From Chitinophagaceae bacterium (GTDB lineage: Bacteria; Bacteroidota; Bacteroidia; Chitinophagales; Chitinophagaceae), in the NCBI GenBank assembly GCA_024643655.1, contig JAHEMM010000008.1, forward strand, positions 18,216-63,280: a stretch of 45,065 bases of DNA. Direction: 5' to 3'. Every line of letters begins with the position of its first letter. Position 1 is the first letter of the stretch. This document shows positions 1 through 9,052 of this stretch, in pieces. Below the pieces are notes generated by a model, which was not told the origin of the DNA, made no database searches, and saw only the letters and a list, made by a program, of their open reading frames with translations. A program made the position numbers and the translations under genes.

Positions 1-188
1 GTTCCTTCAAGTATTACAAATGGCATGTAATCAATAAGAAAAGAGGCATAACAAGCAAGCCCTGCGCCAATTATATTCATCACATAATAAAGCTTACCAT
101 CATTCTTTATTAATTTCTCCGTACCTAAAAAGTAGGCGATCAGAATTAATGCGACTCCAACAATTCCAATAATATCATTGTAGACCAT
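1..188 (-). CDS. CBU_0592-like small membrane protein (partial)
   Basis: The frame opens at an ATG at 188 and runs off the left edge after 62 codons, so the C-terminus is missing. The visible part begins MVYNDIIGIVGVALILIAYF, a first membrane helix, then a short charged loop (about residues 24-32) and a second helix containing MNIIGAGLACYASF. This two-helix layout with a G-A-rich second helix resembles the CBU_0592-like family of short integral membrane proteins of unknown role. It lies 17 nt after the glutathione peroxidase gene on the same strand and is probably the last gene of that operon. The family call is from pattern recognition only. Confidence 0.6.
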   Translation of the reverse strand, partial: MVYNDIIGIVGVALILIAYFLGTEKLIKNDGKLYYVMNIIGAGLACYASFLIDYMPFVILEG

Positions 189-205
189 AACAATTAATTT
201 AGTAA

Positions 206-883
206 TTATTCCTTGATAGCTTTCAATACATCTTTATCCAATGGCGAAATAGAAGGTCCAAAATAATTGGTTAATACTCCTTGTTCATTAACGATGAACT
301 TAGTAAAATTCCAGGATGGCGGTTTTACATTCCAGCCATTTTTAGAACTATCTGTCAACCATTGAAAAACTGAATTCTGTTCTGCTGATTTAATGACAGA
401 GCTTTTTTGCATTAAAGGGAAAGTGACACCAAAGTTTATCTTACAGAATTCAGCTATATCGGAATCTGTTCCTTTTTCCTGTTCTTTAAAATCATTTGCT
501 GGGAAACCAATCACTATCAATTTATCCTTAAAGTCATCGGCTAATTTTTGAAGATCCGCATATTGATTTGTATATCCGCAATCACTTGCCGTATTAACCA
601 ACATTACTTTCTTCCCTTTTAAATCTGCAAAGTCTAACGTGTCACCATTATTTTTCTGTCCTTTTAAAGAATAAAAAGATACAGGTGGCTCTTTCTCTCC
701 TGAAAGTTCTTTTGTGTTCTTATTCACAAGTTTAGTAAACCACATCAATGCCGGATAAACTGCCTTTAATATCTTTTGTCTGTACGTCATATTTTTAGAA
801 TTTCGGTTAACAATTGCTACATATATAGCAAAAGTTACAACTAGAACTAATAGAACAATTATAATCCGTTTTAGTTTTTTCAT
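206..883 (-). CDS. Membrane-anchored glutathione peroxidase family protein
   Basis: This 225-residue protein belongs to the thioredoxin-fold glutathione peroxidases, which reduce hydroperoxides. Residues 6-25 form a hydrophobic segment, so it is probably anchored in the inner membrane with the catalytic domain (about 65-225) in the periplasm. The peroxidatic residue is Cys102 in NTASDCGYTNQ, a cysteine rather than selenocysteine. Gln135, Trp191 and Asn192 complete the usual catalytic tetrad. Cys147 in EFCKINFGVTFP matches the resolving cysteine of thioredoxin-dependent enzymes such as yeast Gpx3, so thioredoxin or a periplasmic equivalent is the likely reductant. The cysteine often found in the FPCNQF motif is alanine here (FPAND). 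It starts 1 nt after the stop of the aldehyde dehydrogenase gene, which indicates one transcript. Confidence 0.9.
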   Translation of the reverse strand: MKKLKRIIIVLLVLVVTFAIYVAIVNRNSKNMTYRQKILKAVYPALMWFTKLVNKNTKELSGEKEPPVSFYSLKGQKNNGDTLDFADLKGKKVMLVNTASDCGYTNQYADLQKLADDFKDKLIVIGFPANDFKEQEKGTDSDIAEFCKINFGVTFPLMQKSSVIKSAEQNSVFQWLTDSSKNGWNVKPPSWNFTKFIVNEQGVLTNYFGPSISPLDKDVLKAIKE

Positions 884-884
884 A

Positions 885-2258
885 TTATCTAATCACCCAT
901 TTAAATAATTTTAATTTCCCTTTGAAAGGTGGATATTTTATTGCCGGATCAAACCATGTAGGTGTTTTCATCACTGCTTTTTTATGACTAAAAGTATCAA
1001 ATGAATACCGTCCGTGATAATTGCCAATTCCGCTAAATCCCCTTCCTCCAAATGGCAAATTATGATTGGTTAAGTGCCAGCTTGAATTGTTTACACAACA
1101 TCCTCCTGCGGGTACTGCCTTCAACCATTCCTTCTCTTTTTTAGTATTGGAAGTATAAATATAAAATGATAGGGGATCAGGATGCTGTTGAATAATTGCC
1201 AAGGCTTCTTCTGTTGATGAAAAACTAATGATTGGCAGTACTGGACCAAATATCTCATCTTTCATTACCGAGTCATTCATTGTGACATCAATAAGTAATG
1301 TTGGTTCAATATATCCTTTCTCCTTTTCAGTTCTTCCCCCATGAACAATCGTTCCTTCTTTTAAATAATTGCTAATCCTTTCAAATTGTTTTTCATTAAT
1401 GATTTTTCCATAATTGTAACTCTCTTCTGGCTTATCAGTAAAAAACTTTCCGATTATTTCTTTCATCGAATCAATGATGCTGTCTTTTACTGATTCATGT
1501 ACCAACAGATAATCCGGAGCTACACACATTTGACCGGCATTGGAAAATTTAGTCATAGCAATTCGCCTGGCAGCTACTTTAATATTTGCATCGCTTTCTA
1601 CTACACAGGGGCTTTTACCTCCCAATTCCAATGTAACCGGCACTAAACGATCCGCTGCCATTTTATAAATTATTTTTCCAACAACGGTACTTCCTGTATA
1701 AAACACATGACCGAAAGTGAAATTGCTCATCATTTCGGGTATTACTTTTGCCCCATCACCTTGTACATATAAAATATATTCTTTTGGAAAAATGTCTTCG
1801 ATAATTTTTTTCATCACTACAGCAGTTGCAGGGGCAAACTCACTTGGCTTTAACACTACACAGTTGCCTGCAGCAATGGCACCAATTAATGGATTGAACA
1901 GTAAATTAAATGGATAATTCCAGGGCGAAATAATCAACACTACACCTAGTGGTTCGTTCATGATACGACTTCCCGATGGAAGATTTAATAAATTAGTACT
2001 CACTCTTTTTGGTTTCATCCATTTACCAAGTTTCTTTATCGCTACATTTAATTCTGTAATAACCATTCCCGTTTCTGTAACCCATACTTCTTCCTTACTT
2101 TTCTTGAGGTCTTTATGTAAAGCATCGTATAAATCCTGCTCATGATTGAGAATAGCAGTTTTTAATTTTTTAAGTTGCTCTTTTCTGAAAGCATATGACT
2201 GTGTTAGACCACTATTAAAATAATCCTGCAAAGCATTGAGGCTTGTAATGTCTGGCAT
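885..2258 (-). CDS. NAD(P)-dependent aldehyde dehydrogenase, ALDH3-like
   Basis: A 457-residue aldehyde dehydrogenase that oxidises aldehydes to carboxylic acids. The length and the motifs fit the short ALDH3/fatty-aldehyde branch: SPWNYPFNLL (about 111-120) in the Rossmann cofactor domain, FYTGS (186-190), ELGGKSP with general base Glu211, and NAGQMCVAPDY with catalytic Cys245. The motif LPFGGRGFSGIGNYHG near the C-terminus is also typical of ALDH3. The substrate cannot be read from the sequence; medium- or long-chain aldehydes from lipid breakdown are a reasonable inference because the next gene encodes a hydroperoxide-reducing enzyme. The ATG at 2258 lies 31 nt from the divergent tadA start, so the two promoters must be very close or overlap the coding ends. 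Confidence 0.93.
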   Translation of the reverse strand: MPDITSLNALQDYFNSGLTQSYAFRKEQLKKLKTAILNHEQDLYDALHKDLKKSKEEVWVTETGMVITELNVAIKKLGKWMKPKRVSTNLLNLPSGSRIMNEPLGVVLIISPWNYPFNLLFNPLIGAIAAGNCVVLKPSEFAPATAVVMKKIIEDIFPKEYILYVQGDGAKVIPEMMSNFTFGHVFYTGSTVVGKIIYKMAADRLVPVTLELGGKSPCVVESDANIKVAARRIAMTKFSNAGQMCVAPDYLLVHESVKDSIIDSMKEIIGKFFTDKPEESYNYGKIINEKQFERISNYLKEGTIVHGGRTEKEKGYIEPTLLIDVTMNDSVMKDEIFGPVLPIISFSSTEEALAIIQQHPDPLSFYIYTSNTKKEKEWLKAVPAGGCCVNNSSWHLTNHNLPFGGRGFSGIGNYHGRYSFDTFSHKKAVMKTPTWFDPAIKYPPFKGKLKLFKWVIR

Positions 2259-2289
2259 TAATTCTAATTTTATACCAAGTTAAGTAAAT

Positions 2290-2727
2290 ATGACGGATGA
2301 ATATTTTATGATGCAGGCATTGAAGGAAGCTAAAAAAGCTTATGACGATGATGAAATCCCTATCGGTGCAATTGTAGTGGTGAATGAAAGGGTCATTGCC
2401 AGAGGCCATAATATGACTGAACGGCTAAAAGATCCGACTGCTCATGCCGAAATGATTGCACTTACATCAGCATTTAATTCTTTAGGAGCTAAATATCTTC
2501 CTGATGCAACATTGTATGTAACGGTGGAACCCTGCTTTATGTGTGCTGGTGCTATTTACTGGAGTAAAATCGGAAAAATTGTTTACGGAGCTGATGATGA
2601 AAAAAATGGGTATAAAAAAACAGCCGGGACCAACTGGCCCTTTCACCCAAAAACAGAATTAATTAGAGGTGTAATGAAAGATGATTGTGCAAGACTGATG
2701 AAAGATTTTTTTAAAGGGAAGCGATAA
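2290..2727 (+). CDS. tadA: tRNA-specific adenosine deaminase TadA
   Basis: A 145-residue zinc-dependent nucleoside deaminase. TadA converts adenosine 34 in the anticodon of tRNA-Arg(ACG) to inosine in the cytoplasm. The zinc site is visible as His52 and catalytic Glu54 in AHAEM, with Cys82 and Cys85 in PCFMCAGAI. The length and the PIGAIVV segment near the N-terminus match TadA better than cytosine or guanine deaminases, although those relatives share the same core. The gene stands alone on the plus strand, divergent from the aldehyde dehydrogenase, and ends at a strong bidirectional terminator. Confidence 0.88.
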   Translation: MTDEYFMMQALKEAKKAYDDDEIPIGAIVVVNERVIARGHNMTERLKDPTAHAEMIALTSAFNSLGAKYLPDATLYVTVEPCFMCAGAIYWSKIGKIVYGADDEKNGYKKTAGTNWPFHPKTELIRGVMKDDCARLMKDFFKGKR

Positions 2728-2757
2728 AAAAAGGCCGTTATAATTAACGGCCTTTTT
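2728..2757. terminator. Bidirectional intrinsic terminator between tadA and susD-like gene
   Basis: An A-run, then GGCCGTTA (2733-2740), loop TAAT, then TAACGGCC (2745-2752) and a T-run. The flanking A and T runs make it work in both directions, which suits the convergent tadA (+) and susD-like (-) genes. Confidence 0.9.
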
Positions 2758-2771
2758 AGATTATTTTATTT

Positions 2772-4175
2772 TTATTGGTCCCACCAAAGCTTTTGGTCAA
2801 GTCCTGTTATTGCAGGTACATTCGAACCGTTTCTTGTAAGCTCAACAGAAGGATAATCTAATCTTCGTATATAAGACGGCAAAGCAGCATTTAATGGTAA
2901 AGAAAATCCCTGGTATAAATAATTATTTCTCCTGGCATCATTCCATGTCTCCGGATTCAGAAATATTGATTTATATTTTTCTTTTAGTATCAATGCTAAT
3001 GTAAGATTAGCAGAACCTACAGAAACAGAAGCATGATTAACATAAGCATCTCTATTAACTGCACTTACACCAACTTTATTCATATTAGCTCTTATGCCTT
3101 CCAGATAGGCTGCATAAGCTGCCGGTAAGTCTCCGCCCTTTCTAAACCGGGCTTCTGCTTCCAAAAATTTTACTTCACTATATGTAATAATAAACTGCGG
3201 GGAAGTATTGCTACTGTAGTAGCCAGTTGTAGAAATATATGACTCTTGCATACTGGTGCCATTGCCAACTCTGCCAGCACCATTGCGGGTACCCCTATAA
3301 TCATTAAACTGTGTAATAGAAGCTATTAAAGGTAGCCGTGGATCAAAAATTCCATAAATAGTGCCATTCATCATATCTACATATTGTTTACTTAACCATC
3401 CTCCTAATAATAACACAGCATTATTCTGAGCTACCTGTGCCCAAGGATTTCTGATGTCAAAAGTTATAATTGCTGCATCATCAGCGTTAGAAGTATATGA
3501 ATTATTTAATGCTGATATCACATTGTTTGCATTAAAGCTTCCTGTTTTACTTACTAGCATTAGCAACCTTGCTTTTAAAGCATATGCTGTTTTAATCCAT
3601 GCTGCAGTATTTCCTTTATGCACAAAGTCAAGTGACGTACTAAGTGTAAATGCAGAACCAGGTTGTTGTAATAAAGCGATACCAGCATCTACCAAACTAA
3701 TACAATTGGTATATAATGTTTGAGCATCATCATAAACAGGAGTTAATTTCAGGCTTGTGAATGCTTCAGCATATGGAGCTTTTCCCCATAAATCATGCAC
3801 CATTTTTAGATTAAGTGCCATCAATATTTTAGCAACTCCCTGGTGTTGAGACGAAGCTGATGAAGCTCCCAACTTTTCAAGGTCATAAATATCTGTCATG
3901 GTATTATACAAGCTTGTCCAAGTTCCACTTGCATCTATAGGTTCATAAATATCTGACGGAGAAGCTGCATTTGGAGATGCCAGATACTGCACATAATTAG
4001 ATGTAAGGTTTCCAACTCTGAAAACATTCAATGCAGATTGATATGTAACCTGACCTAACAACCCATTAATTGGAGCGGTTGTTGGTGAGTTCGGATTTTG
4101 ATTTACATCCAGGTATTTTTTACAAGATGATAGTGTAAAAAACAATAATGCGATATATAAAATATTTTTTTTCAT
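2772..4175 (-). CDS. SusD/RagB-family outer-membrane lipoprotein
   Basis: A 467-residue surface lipoprotein that pairs with a SusC-type TonB-dependent channel to capture nutrients. The N-terminus is a lipoprotein signal ending in LSSC with the lipidated Cys18, followed by KKYLDVNQNPNSP, a signature of the SusD-like group 2 family (PF12771 type). The C-terminus ends in KLWWDQ, also common in this group. The body should be helical TPR-like repeats. It follows the SusC gene by 20 nt on the same strand, so both are co-transcribed. There is no neighbouring glycosidase, sulfatase or anti-sigma pair, so the ligand cannot be inferred. Confidence 0.93.
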   Translation of the reverse strand: MKKNILYIALLFFTLSSCKKYLDVNQNPNSPTTAPINGLLGQVTYQSALNVFRVGNLTSNYVQYLASPNAASPSDIYEPIDASGTWTSLYNTMTDIYDLEKLGASSASSQHQGVAKILMALNLKMVHDLWGKAPYAEAFTSLKLTPVYDDAQTLYTNCISLVDAGIALLQQPGSAFTLSTSLDFVHKGNTAAWIKTAYALKARLLMLVSKTGSFNANNVISALNNSYTSNADDAAIITFDIRNPWAQVAQNNAVLLLGGWLSKQYVDMMNGTIYGIFDPRLPLIASITQFNDYRGTRNGAGRVGNGTSMQESYISTTGYYSSNTSPQFIITYSEVKFLEAEARFRKGGDLPAAYAAYLEGIRANMNKVGVSAVNRDAYVNHASVSVGSANLTLALILKEKYKSIFLNPETWNDARRNNYLYQGFSLPLNAALPSYIRRLDYPSVELTRNGSNVPAITGLDQKLWWDQ

Positions 4176-4195
4176 ATTATAAATTTTAAAACGGA

Positions 4196-7100
4196 TTATA
4201 GATTAACATTTATAGAAAAAAGGAAACTACGCATTGCCGGATATGTAAATCCAGCGAATCCTGTAGCATTACTTCCGGAGCTAAAACTTGAACTCTCTGG
4301 ATCATAACCGGTAAAATCTGTATGTAACCAAAGATTATTTCCGGTAAAACTGACAGTAGCACCTTTGATAAATGTTTTTCCTAAAATAGAATTGGGGACA
4401 TTATAGCTAAGAGTGAGATTTCTTAATCTTACCCATGATGCATCTTCTACAAAGTTTTCAGAAACCCCCCTGTACACATTCCTGTAATACCCATTACCAT
4501 AATTACGGTTATCTGGTTTTGTACCCTGACCGGAATAAACTACCTGAGTATTTACTGTGCCATTGGGTAATACACCAGCATATGTCTGTGCATCATCCCT
4601 GTCTTCGGTATATTTTGCAATACCAAATGCTGCCATAAAGTTCCCTAACTGGTTATACTTGTACTGACCTTGTTGTGTATCAAACTGGAATGATAAACCA
4701 AAGTTTTTATAACGTAAACTATTCACTATTCCACCAATCCATTTGGGTTGAGCATTACCCAGTATTCTTTGTGTACCATCTCTTGTTGGAAAGCCAGCAT
4801 TGCTGCCTGTTGCTGCAATTACAATTGGCAAATCCTTCTGTAACGTTACACCATCATCAGGTTTACCACCAGCATAGTACCGGAGATAAGATGCTCCATA
4901 CAAATTACCAACAGCATAGCCGGGAACGTACTTCATAGTAACACTTGAACCTGCATAACCAAACTGGCTTGCGACCACAATTTCGGTAAGATCATCTCTT
5001 ATACTTAAAACCTTATTCCGATTAGCAGTATAATTCAAATTAACATCCCATGAAAAGTCTTTATTTTTTATTGGGATTGCATTTAATGTTATTTCAACCC
5101 CTTTGTTTTCAATTTCACCAGCATTAATAATTGTACTTGTAAAACCTGTTGCTGGCGAAATAGCAACTGGAATAATCTGATCACGGCTATTGAGTTTATA
5201 CCACGAAAAATCAATTCCTAATCTGTTTTTAAGAAACTTAAGCTCTGTACCAATTTCCAATGTTTTTGTTCTTTCTGGTTTTAAAGTAGCGTCACCTTTT
5301 GCATCATTTCTAGTCCATAAAACCTGACCGGTAGAGCTTAATACATATGAGCCATAATATACATTCAAACTATAAGGGTCATAATCTTTTCCTATCTCTG
5401 CCCATGATGCTCTGATTTTACCATAGCTCCACCAGCTTGGTAATTTAATCTTATCTGAAAAGACTCCAGAAAAACTAACAGAGGGATAGAAATAAGAATT
5501 ATTTCCTGGTGCCAGGGTGGAAGTCTGATCCTGCCTTCCTGTTACAGTTAAAAACAAGAAATTATCATAATCCATAGTCAGTTCTCCAAAAAAACTAACA
5601 ATTCGATATTTCTCTTTGTATTGATTGGTAGTTCTGAACTTAGTGTTATTTAAAGAAAGAAGATCCGGAATATCTAACTCTGTACCTTCTGCGGTTAATC
5701 TGTTATACGTTTGATCCCTTACATCGTTTCCAACTCGTAGAACAGTTCCAAACTTTTTAGTCCACTCTTTTGTAAAACTTACGATAAGGTTTGAATTAAG
5801 AATTCTATTCTTAATCCTGTACTCGTTAACAAAACCTCTGCCATTATCTTCATATGTAATTTCTCCAACAAGACCTTTAGGACCAGGAGCTGCATAGGTT
5901 CGGAAATCATCCGACTGATCTATCCCAAAACGATAATTAATATCAAGCCATTTAAATGGTGAATAGACCCAATTCATATTTCCAATAATCCTATCCACAT
6001 CATCTCTGAACTGATTAGTTGATGCCCCATACACCGGATTATTATTACCATATGACTTCATTGTGCCGTCTGGTTTGACATAATCCATAACATCCCAACG
6101 AGGCGACCAGTAAGTAAGGCTTTCATTATACCTATCTGCATTATAACGAAGACCTCCTGAATTTATATAATATAGTGATGGATTGAACCTTAACTTATCA
6201 CTAAATTTAAATGTTCCGTTTATCCTTGCTGATATATTTTTGTAATCAGTAAAAGGAATAGTTCCATCTTGTTTAAAATAGGATATAGAACTGCTTAGTA
6301 AAGCATTTTCAGTACCACCACTCATATTAATGCTTGTTCGAAACTGATTGCCATTTTGATATCCTCTTGCATAATGATTATATATCTGATCCGGATGTGT
6401 GGGGTCTAATGCTTTTGCTGCCGCAACTGTAGGACCCCAGGTCGGCCAGAAACTATTCATATCATAAGCACCAGAATAACCTTGCGAATATTTAGTTTGC
6501 ACCTCCGGAAATTTATTAACCTGATCTATACCATAAGAAGTAGTAATACCCACTTGTAATTTGCCAGCTTTTCCCGATTTAGTGGTAATGACTACAACTC
6601 CATTGGAACCTACTTGGCCATATAATGCAGTAGCTGCACCACCTTTTAATACAGAAATGCTTTCTATATCATCCGGATTGATATCTGCTGCCCTATTACT
6701 CATACCTCTTAAAGAGGCTTGCTGGCCTACATTATTGGTGCTGTTATCCATAATTATACCGTCAATTACAAAAAGTGGTGCATTATTTCTACCCGGATCA
6801 AGTGATTTCACACCACGAATTAAGATTGATGCTCCCTGACCAGGTGCACCACCACCGCTATTAATCTGCACACCGGAAACTTTTCCCTGCAATGCATTTA
6901 CAACATTCGGCTGTTTTGTTTGAGAAAGTTCTTCACCTTTTACTTCCTGAGCAGAATAGCCAAGAGATCGCTTTTCTCTTTTAACACCAAATGCTGTAAC
7001 AACCACTTCATCTAGATTGCCAGATGACTTTAGTTGTGTATTTATCGTTGATTGGTTATTTACTTTAATTTCCTGTGAAATATAGTCTGTGGATGAAATA

Positions 7101-7303
7101 ATCAGCACAGCATTTCCATTTTGTACAGTTATGCTAAATGCACCATTTGCATCAGCAATTACAGTATTCAATTTTCCTTTTTCCTGAATGCTTGCAAAAG
7201 GAATAGGATTGTTTTTTTCATTAGTAACCTTTCCAGTAATTTGTTGCTGTGCAAGCAATGAAAGCGGAAGTACCAATAAAAATAGCATTAAGATTTTTTT
7301 CAT
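4196..7303 (-). CDS. SusC/RagA-family TonB-dependent outer-membrane receptor
   Basis: A 1035-residue TonB-linked outer-membrane transporter. The order is signal peptide (1-19), a carboxypeptidase-regulatory-like beta domain (about 21-95), a TonB-box-like stretch LDEVVVTAFG (about 97-106), a plug domain containing the RagA/SusC signatures LQGKVSGVQI and ILIRGVKSL and ending near VVVITTKSGKAG, then the large beta-barrel to the C-terminal NVNL. The length is normal for the family. It forms an operon with the SusD-like lipoprotein. A promoter with TTTG and TAAATTTG boxes lies 90-125 nt upstream of the ATG. No ECF sigma or anti-sigma gene flanks it. Confidence 0.95.
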   Translation of the reverse strand: MKKILMLFLLVLPLSLLAQQQITGKVTNEKNNPIPFASIQEKGKLNTVIADANGAFSITVQNGNAVLIISSTDYISQEIKVNNQSTINTQLKSSGNLDEVVVTAFGVKREKRSLGYSAQEVKGEELSQTKQPNVVNALQGKVSGVQINSGGGAPGQGASILIRGVKSLDPGRNNAPLFVIDGIIMDNSTNNVGQQASLRGMSNRAADINPDDIESISVLKGGAATALYGQVGSNGVVVITTKSGKAGKLQVGITTSYGIDQVNKFPEVQTKYSQGYSGAYDMNSFWPTWGPTVAAAKALDPTHPDQIYNHYARGYQNGNQFRTSINMSGGTENALLSSSISYFKQDGTIPFTDYKNISARINGTFKFSDKLRFNPSLYYINSGGLRYNADRYNESLTYWSPRWDVMDYVKPDGTMKSYGNNNPVYGASTNQFRDDVDRIIGNMNWVYSPFKWLDINYRFGIDQSDDFRTYAAPGPKGLVGEITYEDNGRGFVNEYRIKNRILNSNLIVSFTKEWTKKFGTVLRVGNDVRDQTYNRLTAEGTELDIPDLLSLNNTKFRTTNQYKEKYRIVSFFGELTMDYDNFLFLTVTGRQDQTSTLAPGNNSYFYPSVSFSGVFSDKIKLPSWWSYGKIRASWAEIGKDYDPYSLNVYYGSYVLSSTGQVLWTRNDAKGDATLKPERTKTLEIGTELKFLKNRLGIDFSWYKLNSRDQIIPVAISPATGFTSTIINAGEIENKGVEITLNAIPIKNKDFSWDVNLNYTANRNKVLSIRDDLTEIVVASQFGYAGSSVTMKYVPGYAVGNLYGASYLRYYAGGKPDDGVTLQKDLPIVIAATGSNAGFPTRDGTQRILGNAQPKWIGGIVNSLRYKNFGLSFQFDTQQGQYKYNQLGNFMAAFGIAKYTEDRDDAQTYAGVLPNGTVNTQVVYSGQGTKPDNRNYGNGYYRNVYRGVSENFVEDASWVRLRNLTLSYNVPNSILGKTFIKGATVSFTGNNLWLHTDFTGYDPESSSFSSGSNATGFAGFTYPAMRSFLFSINVNL

Positions 7304-7391
7304 AATACAGTTTTAAATGTTAAGGTTTTAGAGATAGAAAATCTCCAGATAAAATTTAACTTTCGGTAGAGTGTGGATGTTGTGGTTAAAT

Positions 7392-7426
7392 CAAATTTAC
7401 ATTAAATGTCAGCGAAAACTTTCAAA
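7392..7426 (-). promoter_or_regulatory. Predicted promoter of the SusC/SusD operon
   Basis: On the minus strand a TTTG (7426-7423) is followed after 23 nt by TAAATTTG (7399-7392), matching the Bacteroidota minus-33/minus-7 consensus TTTG / TAnnTTTG. The spacer is at the long end of the usual range. The start point would be near 7387, giving a leader of about 84 nt. Confidence 0.55.
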
Positions 7427-7629
7427 ATATTGCAAGATGTTGAGATTTATTTTATATATGGCTGCAAAAACCTGCAAACGGAAAATGTAATTGAACAAAA
7501 AATGATATTGAATCAAAAATAATTACAGAAAATAGAAATTCATATTTGTCACGGCAATATTTGTAAAATTGGTATTCCCTTTTTAAAAAAACGGGAAGAT
7601 TTTTTATAATTCCTCAATTCGAAAAATGA

Positions 7630-7664
7630 TTGTATGCTGAATCGAATTTACACTTGTAACTTTG
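7630..7664 (+). promoter_or_regulatory. Predicted promoter of sodA
   Basis: A TTG at 7630-7632 and a perfect minus-7 box TAACTTTG at 7657-7664. The minus-33 match is only partial and the 24-nt spacer is slightly long. Transcription would start near 7669, about 30 nt before the ATG. Confidence 0.5.
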
Positions 7665-7698
7665 TTTATAATATTTAAAAAAATAAAATAAAAAAATC

Positions 7699-8295
7699 AT
7701 GGCATTTACATTACCCGCATTACCATATGCTAACGAAGCTTTAGAACCCCATTTTGATACGCTAACCATGCAAATACATCATGGTAAACACCATCAGGCA
7801 TATGTTGATAATCTAAATAAAGCAATTGCTGGAACAGAAAACGAAAATAAATCATTGGATGAATTAATTGAATCGGCTGGTTCGATATCAGCAGCGGTTC
7901 GAAATAATGGAGGTGGCCATTGGAATCATACTTTTTTTTGGAATAGCCTTGCCCCAAATGCCGGAGGTTCGCCTTCAGGAAAGTTAGCAGATGCAATCAA
8001 TGAAGCCTTTGGTACTTTCGAAGCATTCAAAGAAAAATTTGCTGCGGCTGGAATGACAAGATTTGGAAGTGGCTGGGCTTGGTTGATTATACAAAAAGAT
8101 GGCAAACTTGAAGTTTGTTCTACACCTAATCAAGATAATCCTTTAATGGATGTTGCAGAAACAAAAGGAGTTCCTTTGTTAGGATGTGATGTTTGGGAAC
8201 ATGCTTACTATCTAAAATACCAGAATAAAAGAGCGGATTACCTTGCGGCATTCTGGAGTGTAGTGAACTGGGATAAAGTAGCAGAAAGATTCTAG
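7699..8295 (+). CDS. sodA: Superoxide dismutase, Mn-type (Mn/Fe family)
   Basis: A 198-residue cytoplasmic enzyme that converts superoxide to hydrogen peroxide and oxygen. The four metal ligands are His27 (QIHHGKHH), His77 (GGHWNH), Asp164 and His168 (DVWEHAYY). The outer-sphere glutamine is Gln145 in the C-terminal domain (NQDNPL), and a glycine occupies the position where Fe-specific enzymes carry it. This argues for a manganese or cambialistic enzyme. Length and start ([10 protein letters not shown]) are typical and no signal peptide is present. It is monocistronic, with its own promoter and terminator, and converges with the response-regulator gene. Confidence 0.95.
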   Translation: MAFTLPALPYANEALEPHFDTLTMQIHHGKHHQAYVDNLNKAIAGTENENKSLDELIESAGSISAAVRNNGGGHWNHTFFWNSLAPNAGGSPSGKLADAINEAFGTFEAFKEKFAAAGMTRFGSGWAWLIIQKDGKLEVCSTPNQDNPLMDVAETKGVPLLGCDVWEHAYYLKYQNKRADYLAAFWSVVNWDKVAERF

Positions 8296-8316
8296 CATAA
8301 AATGAAGCAACAATAT

Positions 8317-8353
8317 AAACTCCGGTTTGACTAATCAACCGGAGTTTTTTTTT
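8317..8353 (+). terminator. Terminator of sodA
   Basis: The stem AAACTCCGGTT (8317-8327) pairs with AACCGGAGTTT (8337-8347), followed by a T-run to 8353. The last two T bases belong to the stop codon (8352-8354) of the convergent response-regulator gene, so the T-run overlaps that gene's end. Confidence 0.92.
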
Positions 8354-8969
8354 ATTGATTAAACTTATTGACTGCTTCGATACGGTTGTTGACATGCAAC
8401 TTGTTATAAATATTTTTAAGATGACGGGTAACTGTATGCGGACTTAAAAATAATTTTGCAGACACTTCTTTTACAATAAGGCCGGTTGAAATCAACTCCA
8501 AAATTTCAAACTCTCTATCTGTTAGTTTTTCGAGTTCATTTTTTTTCTCTTTTGGTTGAAAGGTATTGATTACTTTTCTGGCAATATAAGGACTCATTGG
8601 AGCACCGCCTTCATACAGTTCTTTTAAAGAAGCTAAAATCTCTTCTGGCATTGAATCCTTTAAAATATATCCACAAGCTCCGTTTCTCAATGCATTAAAA
8701 ATATACACATCATCATGATAAAAAGAGCAAACCATACATTGAACAGTAGGAGCTACGTTTTTAATATCGGCAATTAACTCATCTCCATTTTTATCTGGTA
8801 ATTTAATATCAACTATTGCAATTTGTGGTGGATTTTTTTTAATATGATTTAAGGCTGATGTAGCAGATGAATAGCTATGTAGCAGCGTAAAATCGTCTGA
8901 ATTGTTGAGTAGTAATTCAAGTCCTTCCCGATAGCTTTTATCATCTTCTATAATTGAAACTGTAATCAA
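8352..8969 (-). CDS. NarL/LuxR-type response regulator (orphan)
   Basis: A 205-residue two-component response regulator. Residues 1-120 are a receiver domain with acidic pocket Glu8-Asp9-Asp10, phospho-acceptor Asp54 (VDIKLPD), Ser82 and Lys104 (ILKDS). Residues about 145-205 are a LuxR-type helix-turn-helix (LTDREFEILELISTG, then a recognition helix with SPHTVTRHLKNIYNKL). No histidine kinase lies nearby. The likely start is TTG at 8969: an in-frame TAG lies five codons upstream, there is no ATG between, and the protein must begin here to keep beta-strand 1 (ITVSIIEDD). The target genes are unknown. Confidence 0.88.
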   Translation of the reverse strand: MITVSIIEDDKSYREGLELLLNNSDDFTLLHSYSSATSALNHIKKNPPQIAIVDIKLPDKNGDELIADIKNVAPTVQCMVCSFYHDDVYIFNALRNGACGYILKDSMPEEILASLKELYEGGAPMSPYIARKVINTFQPKEKKNELEKLTDREFEILELISTGLIVKEVSAKLFLSPHTVTRHLKNIYNKLHVNNRIEAVNKFNQ

Positions 8970-9052
8970 AATCGTATATTTCTAATGAATATACAGCAAA
9001 TTTAAGTTCAATACAGAGGTTCTTTTTCTATAAGTGAAGAAATGTATTTTCA

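Larger units (their letters stand above)
7304..7698. other. Divergent intergenic region between the SusC gene and sodA
   Basis: This 395-base AT-rich stretch separates two divergent genes and contains a predicted promoter for each. No ORF, repeat or RNA gene was recognised in the remainder. Confidence 0.6.

Noticed and set aside
2215-2409. 64-codon minus-strand frame over the start of tadA
   Set aside because: It is a shadow of the ALDH and tadA reading frames, with no homology pattern.
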